Shown piece by piece: positions 26,477 to 35,771 of a stretch of DNA of 64,000 nucleotides. Every line of letters begins with the position of its first letter. Position 1 is the stretch's first letter. The position numbers and the translations under genes were made by a program. The stretch is from Candidatus Epilinea brevis (lineage in GTDB: Bacteria > Chloroflexota > Anaerolineae > Epilineales > Epilineaceae): the NCBI GenBank assembly GCA_016710785.1, contig JADJUE010000003.1, forward strand, positions 1-64,000. Reading direction: 5' to 3'. A model generated the notes under the pieces. The model did not search any database and was not told the origin of the DNA. It saw only the letters and a list, made by a program, of their open reading frames with translations.

Positions 26477-29400
26477 TCAGGGGATGAGCCCCTCGCTGCC
26501 CAGCCAGGGCAGCGACAGCCAGTGATCCAGGCGGCCGCGGTCCGGCCGGGTCTGGATCTCCCGCCCCGTGAAGCTCAGGGGGATCTCCCGGCCGCGGATG
26601 TCGCTCAGGCTCACGCCCAGCAGCTTCAGGGCGCCAGCATCCGGGCGGTCCACCAATGGCCGGAGCTGGACGGTGGCCAGCACCTGCTCGCCCGTCAGGG
26701 GCTCGGACGGCGCCTTGAGGCTGGCCGCCAGGCGAATGCGCTGCGCCTGGGCGTCCACCCGGTTGCGGGCCAGATAGGCGCCCTCGCCCCAGGCCGGGCC
26801 CGGTAGAATCTGCGTCTCCGGCCAGTCCGGCAATGCGTCCACCACCGCCACCTGCGAGCCGTCGTAGGCCAGCTCCAGGTCGGCGCCGTACATCGGCAGG
26901 TCGCTGCGCAGGACGATGTCCACCGTGATCGTGCCATCCTCCTGCTGCCGCTGCCTGAGCGCCAGCGGGCCTTCGTCCTGCGCAAGGGCCAGGGCGCGGG
27001 TCAGCTGCAGCGGCCGGCGGCCGGCAACCTTCTGGGCGCTCCAGGCCAGGGGACCGTCGAGATCGTAGTTGGCCCCCACCATGACCAGGTCGAAGATGTT
27101 GACCGCCCCGTCACCGGTGCAGTCCGCCGCCTCGTCGTTGGGCGGCGAGGCGCGGAAGTCGGCGCCGACGCGCACCAGGTCGAAGAGGTCGACGCCCTGC
27201 GAGTTGTTGACGTCACCGCCTGTGAGGGCCGCCTCGTCCAGCGCCGTCGTCGCGCCGCCCGTCACACGGGTGCCGGCCGCTTCGAGGTGCAGGAAGCAGG
27301 CGCCCTGGGCGGCGATCAGCCGCTCGCCCGCCGGCACCTGGCAGACCCGGAAGCTGCCGTCGACCGCCGTGGTACCGGCCGGGGCGCCATCCACCATGAT
27401 GGCCAGATCGGCATTGCTCACCCGGCCCTCGGCGACGACGCGGCCGCTCACGCAGCCCACCGTCTGAGGTGCTACCGCCGTTGTGGCGCAGGAGGATTCA
27501 GCCTCCAACCAGGATGAATGCATGCCGGTGCGCGCATCATCCGCACGGACGCGGAAGTGGTGGGTCTGCCCCGGCAAGAGCCCATTCAACAGCAGCCGCT
27601 GCTCATCGCCCAACTGCGGTCCGGTGCTGGAGGTCGGGCTGCCGATCGGGATGAAACCCGAATCGCCCACCGCCGCCTGCAGCTCGAAACCCGTCTCCTG
27701 GATGCTGGCGTCCGTCCAGGACACCTCGATGGAACGCTCGCCCACCGCGTTGCAGGCCAGAGCCGTCACCTGCATCGTGCTGTTGATGGTCACGCTGGCG
27801 CTCGCCGGTCCGGCGATCACGTTGGCGCCGTTGGTGGCCACGCTGACCTGGTTGCTCGCCGGGTCGCCCGCCGGGGTGGCCACCCTGGCCCGGAAGACCA
27901 GGTCGATGACGATCTGGTCGCCGGGGTCGAAGGTGCCGCCCGGCGCGGCCGACTCGATATCCAGCCAGCGCATCGTGCCGGCCACGGCGTTGACCTGCGC
28001 GGCCGGGGGCACGGCTCCCTGCGGTGCCAGGTAGGTGGCCTCGAACAGGTCGTCGACGTTGACATCGATGAGCGGGATGTCGCCGTCGTTGCGGATGACG
28101 ATCTGGAAGCCCACGTCCCCGCCCACGCTGGCGGGATTGACGCTGGTCAGGCGTTTGGTGATGGATACCGCCGGGCGGTTGATCTCCACCGACGCCTGAG
28201 CCGGACCCGCCAGCACCGTGCCCCCGACGGCTGCCACCGAGGCCTGGTTCTGGGCTTTGACGGGATCCACCGTGCTCGCCATCGCCCGGAAGCGCACGAT
28301 GATGAGGATGGACTCGCCGGGATCGAAGGTGCCGCCGGGCGCGGCGCCCTCCAGGTTGTTCCAGCTGATGGTGCCGGCGCCGTCGTTGTTCGCCGTCGGC
28401 GCCAAGGAAGCGGAGAGGAAGTCCAAGGGGATGGTGCTGTAGCTGTCGGCGACGTCCACGTCCGTGAGCACCGTGTTGCCGGTGTTGCTGACCACGAGCT
28501 CAAAGGTGACGGTCGCCCCCACCGTGGTGGGATCCGGGCTGGTCAAGCGCTTGATGATCGAGATGCCCGGCACGGCCGCGGCATTGATCTCGACGTCGGC
28601 TTGCGCCGGCGGCACGGTCAGGCCCGGCGTGGTCACCAAGGCGCGGTTGACCGCGCGCTGCGGATCCGGCGTCACCGCCGTGGCCCGGAAGGTGACGATG
28701 ATCAGCACCTGCTCGCCCGGATCGAAGGTGCCGCCCGGAGCCAGCACCTCGATGTTGTCCCAGCTCACCTGCCCGCCGGCCTCGTTGATGCTGACGGGTG
28801 TAAAGGAGGCGGTGATGTAGTCCAGGTAGGTGGTGTCGAAGCTGTCCGTCAGGTCCACGTTGGTCAGCGTGGTGTTGCCGTTGTTGACCACCGCGATGTT
28901 GAACGCCACCGTGTCGCCTACCAGGAAGGGGCTCTGGCCGCGCAGTTGCTTGACCAACTGCAGGCTGGGCGCCGGCGCCGGGTTGACTTCCACCTCGCGC
29001 GTCACCCGGCCGGTGAGCACCGTTCCGCCCAGGGCCGAGGCGCTGGCGGTGTTGCGAGCCTTGACCGGGTCCGGCGTGAGCGCCGCGGCGCGGAAGTTGA
29101 CCGTGATGATGATCTGCTCACCGGGGTCGAAGGTGCCGCCCGGTGCCGCCGTCTCGACGTTGTTCCAGGTGAGCGCGCCCCCGGCCTCGTTGACGGTGGC
29201 CGGGGCGATGGAGGCGTTCAGGAAGTCCAGGTAGACGGTGTCGAAATTGTCGCTGACATCGACGTCGGTCAGGACTGCCGTACCGCTGTTCAGCAGCAGC
29301 AGCTGGTAGGTGACCGTCGAACCCAAGGAGGTGGGGTCGCTGGTGATCAGCCGCTTCTCCAGCTCCAGGCGCGGCGTGTCGATCTCCACATCGTCCGCGG

Positions 29401-32400
29401 CCGGGTCGGCGATCACCGCTCCGCCGAGGGCCGTGGCCCGCACCGTGTTGGTGGCCGGGCTACCGTTCGGCGTTTCCACCGTGGCAGTGAAGTCGACGGT
29501 GATGACGATCTGCTCCCCGGGGTCGAAGGTGCCACCTGGGGCCGCGGTCTCGATGTTGTCCCAGACCAGGATGCCACCCGCCTCGTTCACCGACGTCGGC
29601 GCCCGGGAAGCGCTGACGAAGTCCAGGTGGACGGTGTCGAAGACATCCCGGAGGTCCACATCGGTCAGGGACAGGTTACCGGTGTTGAAAACCGTGATGG
29701 TGAAGCGCGCCAGAGCGCCGCGCACCGTGGGATTCGGTGAAGTCAGCACCTTGCGCACCACCAGGCGCGGATCGCGCGGCTGGGGGATGGGGATGGGGCG
29801 CGGGTTGATGTAGGGATCCTGGGCATTGGCCGGATCGTAGAAGAACTTCACCCGCACCGGCTGAGCGCCGATGCGCGCGTCGTAGTAGGGCAAGGTGACG
29901 TCGTCGCCGGCCACGTCCACCGTCCGGTCGCGGTTCCGGGCGGGGATGATGCCCGCCGGTGGCGCCCAACCGTTGGCCGCGGCCGTGATGGCGTCATGGT
30001 CGACGCCCACCGCACCGTCCGGGAAGGGGCCGGGTCGGATCGGGCTGCAGCCGTAGAAACCCAGCCGGCTGACCGCCGAGGTCCAGTTGAGGGTGAGCAG
30101 GGCCTGCTGGCCGCGCGGCAGGCGCAGCTCGGTGAAGGAACCCGGCGTCACCCGCAGCTGGTCGGTCTCCCAACGGAAGCCCGCCTCGCCGCGGTCCCAG
30201 ATCTCGCGCAGCTGGGTGGCCAGACGCGGCTCCGGCTCTTCGGCGGTGATGATCAGCTCGCGCGCCGGCGCCGCCGCCAGGTCACCCACGCAGCTGGTAA
30301 GCCCGCTGGGATCGGCGAAGGCCGTGCGCGGCTGCCGCTCGACGTCCTGGACCACGGTGTGTGCGGTGTTGAAGGGCGGCATCACCGGCATGCCCGGCGG
30401 CAGCCCGTTCAGGAAGTAGCCCTGCAGCAGCAAGGTGTCCTGAGGGTTGAAGTAGTTGCCCTTGGGCGTCGGGGTGCGGATGGTGATGAAGGCGAAGCGG
30501 TCGGTCTGGCCGCCGGCGGCCGTCTCCGTGTCCAGAGCCACGACGTTGTACTCGTGCCCGTCCACGTAGAACCGCTTGAGGTACCAGGGATCGCCCGGCA
30601 GCAGGTCATGCATGCCGTTGCCGTCGTCGATCGCCGAATGGCTGGCGCCCAGGGCGCGGCCGACGGTCAGGGTGACCTGATCGCCATCAGCGTTGGCGTC
30701 GGCGGACTCCAGGAAGACGAACCAGGCGCCGCGCGGACCGCTGTTGATGCCTGCCGGTCCCACGAGGGTCACCGAATCCTGGAAACGGTCGACGATGGCC
30801 GCGTCACCGACGTTCAGGCTCTGAGGCCCGCCCACCGGCTCGGGACGCGAGGCGGCCGCGCCGCCCCCGGTGAACCAGAAGCGCAGCTGCGCCCGGCTGC
30901 CGCGGCTGACGTTGTCCAGGGTGACCAGATGGTCCAATACCATCGCCGAGGCCGCCTGCGGGGTATTGGGATCCAGGTCCAGGGCCACGCTCTCCACGGC
31001 GAAGACCACCATCTCGTCGCCGTTCAGCCGCACGCCGTCGGCGTTCAGCCCGTCCAGGACACCGTCGCCGTCGAAGTCCAGGCGCGGGCCCGGAACGACG
31101 GGCGGCGGCGGACCCGGCGGAATGGGGCGACTGGCCTGCCATTGGGCGTCCAGGTAGGCGGCCAGGGTGCGCTCGCTGTGCACGGTCACCGCGTCACCCA
31201 AGGCGTCGAAGTTGGCGTCGAAGGTGGTCAGGCCGTAGCCGAAATCGCCGCCCGCGGGCAGGCTGCCGCCCGGCAGCGGTGCCGGAAGCTCGGTGGCCAG
31301 GGAGCCGATGGGGAAGGCGAATCGGCTGCTGCCCACGGCCGCGGCCGTGGGGCGGTCCGTCATGTCCACATAGGTGTAGGTGAACTCCTGCATGACCGCG
31401 GGGAAGCTCAGGTCGCGGTCGCAGGCGTTCGCCTGGCGGATCTTGGTGATGTATTCCGGCTCGTACCAGCTGCGGTGGTAGACCTTCTCCCGCGCGTTCT
31501 GACCGGCGGCGGAGATCTGGCTGTACAAGGTGCGCAGCGGCTCGCCGAAGTTGCGGAACTCGTCCATGTAGGCGGGGTTGAAGGTCAGGCTGTCACCGCG
31601 CGGGGCATGCGGATGCTGAGGGTTGAAGGGCGCGAAGGGATCCGTGTAGGGCGGCACCTCCACGGGCAGGGTGGCGCTGATGGGGTCGCGCGCACCCAGA
31701 TCGCCCGCTCCGGCGCTCAAGCTGGGACGCCGGGGGTCGCAGGCAACGTCGGTGGGGCGCGGCTGGCCACCGTAGAGGCGAACGCCGGATGGATCGTAGA
31801 AGAGCTTGGTCGAATCGTCCGGGTCGAACCAGAAGGCCGCGCGGCGGGGCGCTCCCAGGCTGAAACCATTGTCCGGCGTGAAGTCCGAGACCAGGTCCGG
31901 CGGTACCGGCGGCACGGTGGCGGGCACGGCGCCGGCCGGCATGCGCCAGCGGCGCCAGCGCGCCGTGGGGTTGGTAAAGGCGGTGGTCACCAGATAATCG
32001 TCAGCGTTGACGGCCCCTGGGCCTACGCCCTCGTCCAGATCCGGCAGCACGAACTCGGTGTAATGCCAGGGCAGGGTGAAGATCTGCTCGTTGTAGAAGA
32101 AGCGGTCGGGCGCGCCTGGCGCCGACTGCGGCGCCAATGCGCCCACTTTCTCCCGTAGCTGGCCGATGAAGGCCGGGTCCGTGGTCTCCTCGTTATAGAA
32201 CCAGCGGGTGGCCCGGATGTCGCTGTAGGGACCCACCGGAGCGGCGGAGATGCGGCCGCGGTAGGGCAAGGCCTCGCCCTCGCCGAGGACCGGCGGCACC
32301 GGCCCGACGGGCGAGCCCATGTACAGCACCTCTGGTCGCGGCCCCGTGACCGTCGGGTTCTGCAGGTTGCTGAAGTCCGGGGCCTCGTCGATGTCATCCA

Positions 32401-34003
32401 GGATGGTGTGCTCGTGGTTGAACGGCGGCAACAGCGTGAGGGAGCGGCGCAGCGAATGCTCCTGCAAGCGCACCGAGTGGGTCTCCAGGGTCACCGGCAC
32501 CTTGGGCAGCGGCGCCCGCAGGCTCAGGTACTGGAAGCTGCGGCTGTCGCAAGCGTAGATCGCCGACACGTTGTACTCGTGGCCGTCCACGTAGAAGCGC
32601 TTGAGGAAGTAAGGCCCGCCGGGGCGGAGGTTGAACTGCTGCGGCGCCTGCTGCATGCTGGCGCAGGGCGCTCCCAGGGCGCGGCCTACGGTGACGATGG
32701 CGGTGTCGTCATCAGAGTCCACGTCCTGCACGTACACGAACCAGGCACCGGGAGGCAGGGTGCCCAGGTTGGTGGACCCGGCGCCCAGCACCAGCAGCGG
32801 ACCCGTGTCACCGGCCAGGGCGGCCGCGCCGATGGCCACGGAGCGACGCTGGATGAGGCGCGGTACCAGGTCGCCGGTGTAGTACACCTCCAGCAACGCC
32901 GTGTTGCCGGTGACGGACTGGACCTGCACGTAATGGTCGAGGAATTGAATCCGGCCGCCGGGATGCAGCCGCATCGCGTCGGTGTGCAGCACCGCCAGCT
33001 CGTCGCAGGTCAGCGGCTGGCCATCGGGGTTCAAGGTGTCCAGGACGCCGTCGCCGTCGAAGTCAAGGCGCATGCCGCCCAGCTGCGACGGCAGGCCGGC
33101 CTCGTCGGTGACGTTGATCATGTCCAGCCGGCCGTCGAAATCGGCGTCCAGGCTGGTCAGACCCTGCCCCACCGCGGGGCCGGCGGGGTCGGCGGCCGCC
33201 TGCTCGATACCCACCGGAAAGACGATCCGGGTGGCTCCCACCCGCCCGCAGGTGGCCCGCGGCGCCGAGCGGCCCAGCTCGGCCGGCAGCGGATGGGCCA
33301 CCGGCAGCGGGTCGTTCTCCATCAGCATGTAGGTGTATTCGGTCATGATGGCCGGATACCATTCGTCGATGGCCGACGGCGTGGGGTTGACGGGCGCCAG
33401 CGGCGCGCCGTAATCCAGATCGCTGTTGTCGGAGGTCAGGCGGCCATCGGCATTCAGATCCAGATCCAGGTGCATCGGCTCATACCAGTGGCGCAGCCAG
33501 ACTTTTTCCGAGGCGTTGACGCCGCCGGCCCGGATGTTGGAGCCGGCACTCACCTCGTCGATACCCCTGAGCGCCGGCCAGTTCGCCCGCAGGGCGGCGT
33601 CGCCCAGGCGCTCAGAGATCCAGGCCGGATTCCAGGTGACCATGTCCATCTCCGGCGCTTCGCCCGAGAGGGGATCGAAGGGGCCGTCGCCGACGGTGTA
33701 GGGCGCCTCTTCCGGCACCAGGCCCGTCAGCGGATCGTTCTGGCTGTTGGAGCCCGGGCCGGCAGGCCGGTTGGCGTAGGGCGGGTCGTCCGGATGCCCC
33801 AGGGCGGGATAACCGTGCACCCGGAGGGTGCTGTAGTCCAGGGTGGCCTGCACCTGGCTCGCCGGGCTGGCCTTCGTCACCAGCAGCGTGCGGCCCGCCA
33901 GTAGCGCGGCCAGGAGGATGGCGCCGGACAGGGCCCATCGTAGACGGGGTCGGGTCGGCAAGTTCGAGGAGTCTCGACCGGTCGAGCTGCGCTGTGCGAT
34001 CAT
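26477..34003 (-). CDS. giant surface protein with duplicated N-terminal module, five DUF11 repeats, dockerin and cohesin-like domains (2508 aa)
   Basis: ATG 34003 with AAGGAAGG upstream. A signal anchor (WALSGAILLAALLAGRTLLV) is followed by two copies of a module of about 500 residues. Matching landmarks are TWNPAWISERL/TFNPAYMDEFR, EKVWLRHWYEP/EKVYHRSWYEP and LDFDGDGVLDTLN/LDFDGDGVLDGLN. Five DUF11 repeats of about 130 residues (DNA about 29.78-27.78 kb) each contain AAPGGTFDPG or a close variant. Then come a fibronectin-like domain, a carboxypeptidase-regulatory-like domain, a dockerin pair (VNNSQGVDLFDLVRVGADF, CTGDGAVNIFDLVMVGANYD) and a cohesin-like sandwich (residues about 2385-2495). 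It probably forms a calcium-stabilised fibre on the cell surface. All parts are in frame. Confidence 0.85.
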   Translation of the reverse strand: MIAQRSSTGRDSSNLPTRPRLRWALSGAILLAALLAGRTLLVTKASPASQVQATLDYSTLRVHGYPALGHPDDPPYANRPAGPGSNSQNDPLTGLVPEEAPYTVGDGPFDPLSGEAPEMDMVTWNPAWISERLGDAALRANWPALRGIDEVSAGSNIRAGGVNASEKVWLRHWYEPMHLDLDLNADGRLTSDNSDLDYGAPLAPVNPTPSAIDEWYPAIMTEYTYMLMENDPLPVAHPLPAELGRSAPRATCGRVGATRIVFPVGIEQAAADPAGPAVGQGLTSLDADFDGRLDMINVTDEAGLPSQLGGMRLDFDGDGVLDTLNPDGQPLTCDELAVLHTDAMRLHPGGRIQFLDHYVQVQSVTGNTALLEVYYTGDLVPRLIQRRSVAIGAAALAGDTGPLLVLGAGSTNLGTLPPGAWFVYVQDVDSDDDTAIVTVGRALGAPCASMQQAPQQFNLRPGGPYFLKRFYVDGHEYNVSAIYACDSRSFQYLSLRAPLPKVPVTLETHSVRLQEHSLRRSLTLLPPFNHEHTILDDIDEAPDFSNLQNPTVTGPRPEVLYMGSPVGPVPPVLGEGEALPYRGRISAAPVGPYSDIRATRWFYNEETTDPAFIGQLREKVGALAPQSAPGAPDRFFYNEQIFTLPWHYTEFVLPDLDEGVGPGAVNADDYLVTTAFTNPTARWRRWRMPAGAVPATVPPVPPDLVSDFTPDNGFSLGAPRRAAFWFDPDDSTKLFYDPSGVRLYGGQPRPTDVACDPRRPSLSAGAGDLGARDPISATLPVEVPPYTDPFAPFNPQHPHAPRGDSLTFNPAYMDEFRNFGEPLRTLYSQISAAGQNAREKVYHRSWYEPEYITKIRQANACDRDLSFPAVMQEFTYTYVDMTDRPTAAAVGSSRFAFPIGSLATELPAPLPGGSLPAGGDFGYGLTTFDANFDALGDAVTVHSERTLAAYLDAQWQASRPIPPGPPPPVVPGPRLDFDGDGVLDGLNADGVRLNGDEMVVFAVESVALDLDPNTPQAASAMVLDHLVTLDNVSRGSRAQLRFWFTGGGAAASRPEPVGGPQSLNVGDAAIVDRFQDSVTLVGPAGINSGPRGAWFVFLESADANADGDQVTLTVGRALGASHSAIDDGNGMHDLLPGDPWYLKRFYVDGHEYNVVALDTETAAGGQTDRFAFITIRTPTPKGNYFNPQDTLLLQGYFLNGLPPGMPVMPPFNTAHTVVQDVERQPRTAFADPSGLTSCVGDLAAAPARELIITAEEPEPRLATQLREIWDRGEAGFRWETDQLRVTPGSFTELRLPRGQQALLTLNWTSAVSRLGFYGCSPIRPGPFPDGAVGVDHDAITAAANGWAPPAGIIPARNRDRTVDVAGDDVTLPYYDARIGAQPVRVKFFYDPANAQDPYINPRPIPIPQPRDPRLVVRKVLTSPNPTVRGALARFTITVFNTGNLSLTDVDLRDVFDTVHLDFVSASRAPTSVNEAGGILVWDNIETAAPGGTFDPGEQIVITVDFTATVETPNGSPATNTVRATALGGAVIADPAADDVEIDTPRLELEKRLITSDPTSLGSTVTYQLLLLNSGTAVLTDVDVSDNFDTVYLDFLNASIAPATVNEAGGALTWNNVETAAPGGTFDPGEQIIITVNFRAAALTPDPVKARNTASASALGGTVLTGRVTREVEVNPAPAPSLQLVKQLRGQSPFLVGDTVAFNIAVVNNGNTTLTNVDLTDSFDTTYLDYITASFTPVSINEAGGQVSWDNIEVLAPGGTFDPGEQVLIIVTFRATAVTPDPQRAVNRALVTTPGLTVPPAQADVEINAAAVPGISIIKRLTSPDPTTVGATVTFELVVSNTGNTVLTDVDVADSYSTIPLDFLSASLAPTANNDGAGTISWNNLEGAAPGGTFDPGESILIIVRFRAMASTVDPVKAQNQASVAAVGGTVLAGPAQASVEINRPAVSITKRLTSVNPASVGGDVGFQIVIRNDGDIPLIDVNVDDLFEATYLAPQGAVPPAAQVNAVAGTMRWLDIESAAPGGTFDPGDQIVIDLVFRARVATPAGDPASNQVSVATNGANVIAGPASASVTINSTMQVTALACNAVGERSIEVSWTDASIQETGFELQAAVGDSGFIPIGSPTSSTGPQLGDEQRLLLNGLLPGQTHHFRVRADDARTGMHSSWLEAESSCATTAVAPQTVGCVSGRVVAEGRVSNADLAIMVDGAPAGTTAVDGSFRVCQVPAGERLIAAQGACFLHLEAAGTRVTGGATTALDEAALTGGDVNNSQGVDLFDLVRVGADFRASPPNDEAADCTGDGAVNIFDLVMVGANYDLDGPLAWSAQKVAGRRPLQLTRALALAQDEGPLALRQRQQEDGTITVDIVLRSDLPMYGADLELAYDGSQVAVVDALPDWPETQILPGPAWGEGAYLARNRVDAQAQRIRLAASLKAPSEPLTGEQVLATVQLRPLVDRPDAGALKLLGVSLSDIRGREIPLSFTGREIQTRPDRGRLDHWLSLPWLGSEGLIP

Positions 34004-34441
34004 GAATCCAACACCTTCCTTGACAGGAGGCACGGCTGGCCTTGATGGGTCATCGACGGGAAAAGATGACCCCGGGGAGCACGAGCCTCGTGCGGGCAAA
34101 TCGGCGGACACAGGGGTTAGCAAAAGATTGCGTTAATCCTACCGTAACCCAGGCGGCTTGTCAACCCCATTTCGGGGTAATCACCATGAGAAGCGACAAG
34201 CCGCTTCAGCGCTCGTCGGTCACGACATCGCCGACGAACAGCCTCCGCCGTCGGTGCGGCGCACGTGCATCCTCACGCGCAAGGTTGCTGATCCCGGTCA
34301 GGCGGCCCGCTCGCGCCGACTTGACAGCCGGACGTGAACGGGCCGTTTCCTTAACGCCCCCGCTCGCCCCTGCTATGAAAATGCGCCGCGCTCCAGCCGC
34401 AGTTTCATGCTCTGGCGGGTGTGCATGCCGCACATGCGCCC
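34004..34441. other. intergenic region with no gene
   Basis: Holds the promoter side of the giant surface-protein gene. The only structure seen is a 7-bp inverted repeat (TCGTCGG / CCGACGA) near 34214-34240, without a U-tract. No open frame here has convincing codon bias. Confidence 0.4.
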
Positions 34442-35698
34442 CTACATACGTGAAGGCGCCCAGGGCAGGTAGCTGATCCAGCGGTCGACCAGGTAGTCCT
34501 TGCTGGTGAAGAAGACGTCGGCCTGGGCGCGGATGGCATCCTCCACCGCGGTCCAGGGCCGTCCCTCAAGCTCCCGCAGCATCGTCGCCTTGCGGGCGTA
34601 GTAGAGCGGCAGGAGGGACAGAGCCACCTTGTCCGGATCCCCTTCGCCGCGGTTGTAGACCACCGCGAAGTCCATCACCGTCTGCGCCCAGGCCTCGGCC
34701 GGGAATCCGGGCACGTCCTCCGCCACCATGGCATCCACCTGGGCGCGCAGGGTCTTGTCCAGGATGACATCCAGGTTGCGCCGGTAGCGCTTGACCCCCT
34801 TGCGGAAGCCATCCCACAGGGTCTGGCGGGTGGTGGGCACGGATTCCGGAGCCAGGTGCTCTACCGCCCCCCAGATCGGCACGGGCACCACCTGGCGGAT
34901 CTCGGGCCAGACGCGGCGGTTGATGGACATCAGCCGGAAGGCCGTACCCACGATCTGCATGAACTTGGGCTCGAAGCCCACCGTGGGATCCTTGTAGTCA
35001 TGCGTCTTGGTCCCCAAGGGTGCCTGGTAGAGCCGCCAACCGGCGTTGATGGCCAGGGTGGTCATCCAGATGTGGATGCCGAAGCGCGCCACATCCGTCT
35101 CCCAGACATCCTTGGACAAGAAAGACTTCCAGGCCAGGGGGCTGAGGCCGAACTCGCCGCCGAGGGGCTGCCGCAGGTCGCGGCCGTAGAGCGCGCGGGT
35201 CAGCGGATAGGCGATCATGTCGTTGATCGTCACCTCGTGCCGGTCGCGGGTGTAGAGCGGGCTGACGAAGTCGGCCTGATCCGCCATGACCGGCCCGATC
35301 AGGCGCTCGATCCAGTCCGGGGTGATGGAGCGGACATCGGCGTCGACGATGGCGCAGGCCTTGGCGTTCACCCGGTCGGCGATCTCCAGGACCGCACGGA
35401 TGGCGCTGCCCTTGCCCGTGACGCCGGCATAGGGCGCGATCAGCGACGCGGTCTGGGACGGCAGCACGGTGGCCCGCGCGATGTCGATGGTGTCATCCGT
35501 CGACCCGCCGTCCGACACGACGATCATCGCCGAGCAGTCCGGGTAATGGCGCTGCACGCCGTTGGCCAGGGCCATCATGACGTTGCCGATGGTCCGGCTG
35601 TTCTTGTAGGTGGGCAGGCCGATCACAATGTCGACGTCGGCCCGGTTCTGCAGGCGCCTGAGGACGCTGCCGTCCAGCGCGCTATCGGAATAGGTCAT
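34442..35698 (-). CDS. GT-A glycosyltransferase, glycosylglycerate-synthase-like (418 aa)
   Basis: ATG 35698 with GGAAG 2 bases upstream. The GT-A fold shows VDIVIGLPTYKNSRTIGNVM (nucleotide-sugar entry), VVSDGGSTDDT at residues 61-70, and the metal-binding DAD at 119-121. QPLGGEFGLSPLAWKSF follows, as in GT78/GT81 enzymes that make mannosyl- or glucosylglycerate compatible solutes. A helical C-terminal domain of about 150 residues matches that architecture. Assignment to GT78/81 is from motif order. Acceptor and donor are unproven. Soluble, cytosolic. Confidence 0.7.
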   Translation of the reverse strand: MTYSDSALDGSVLRRLQNRADVDIVIGLPTYKNSRTIGNVMMALANGVQRHYPDCSAMIVVSDGGSTDDTIDIARATVLPSQTASLIAPYAGVTGKGSAIRAVLEIADRVNAKACAIVDADVRSITPDWIERLIGPVMADQADFVSPLYTRDRHEVTINDMIAYPLTRALYGRDLRQPLGGEFGLSPLAWKSFLSKDVWETDVARFGIHIWMTTLAINAGWRLYQAPLGTKTHDYKDPTVGFEPKFMQIVGTAFRLMSINRRVWPEIRQVVPVPIWGAVEHLAPESVPTTRQTLWDGFRKGVKRYRRNLDVILDKTLRAQVDAMVAEDVPGFPAEAWAQTVMDFAVVYNRGEGDPDKVALSLLPLYYARKATMLRELEGRPWTAVEDAIRAQADVFFTSKDYLVDRWISYLPWAPSRM

Positions 35699-35717
35699 CT
35701 TCCAGCCTCGATCTCAC

Positions 35718-35755
35718 AGTGGGTGTCGGGTGAAGCAGTGGGTGTCGGGTGAAGG
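35718..35755. repeat. 19-bp perfect tandem duplication upstream of the glycosyltransferase
   Basis: CAGTGGGTGTCGGGTGAAG occurs at 35718-35736 and 35737-35755 with no gap, just before the glycosyltransferase start on the minus strand. Same period as the duplication at 4734-4771, but an unrelated sequence. Confidence 0.85.
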
Positions 35756-35771
35756 GGTTGACAGGAAAGGC

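Noticed and set aside
27518..29740. 740-aa plus-strand frame, and similar ones at 29996-32158 and 32408-33904
   Set aside because: Antisense to the giant surface-protein gene, whose DUF11 repeats and dockerin are in the minus frame.
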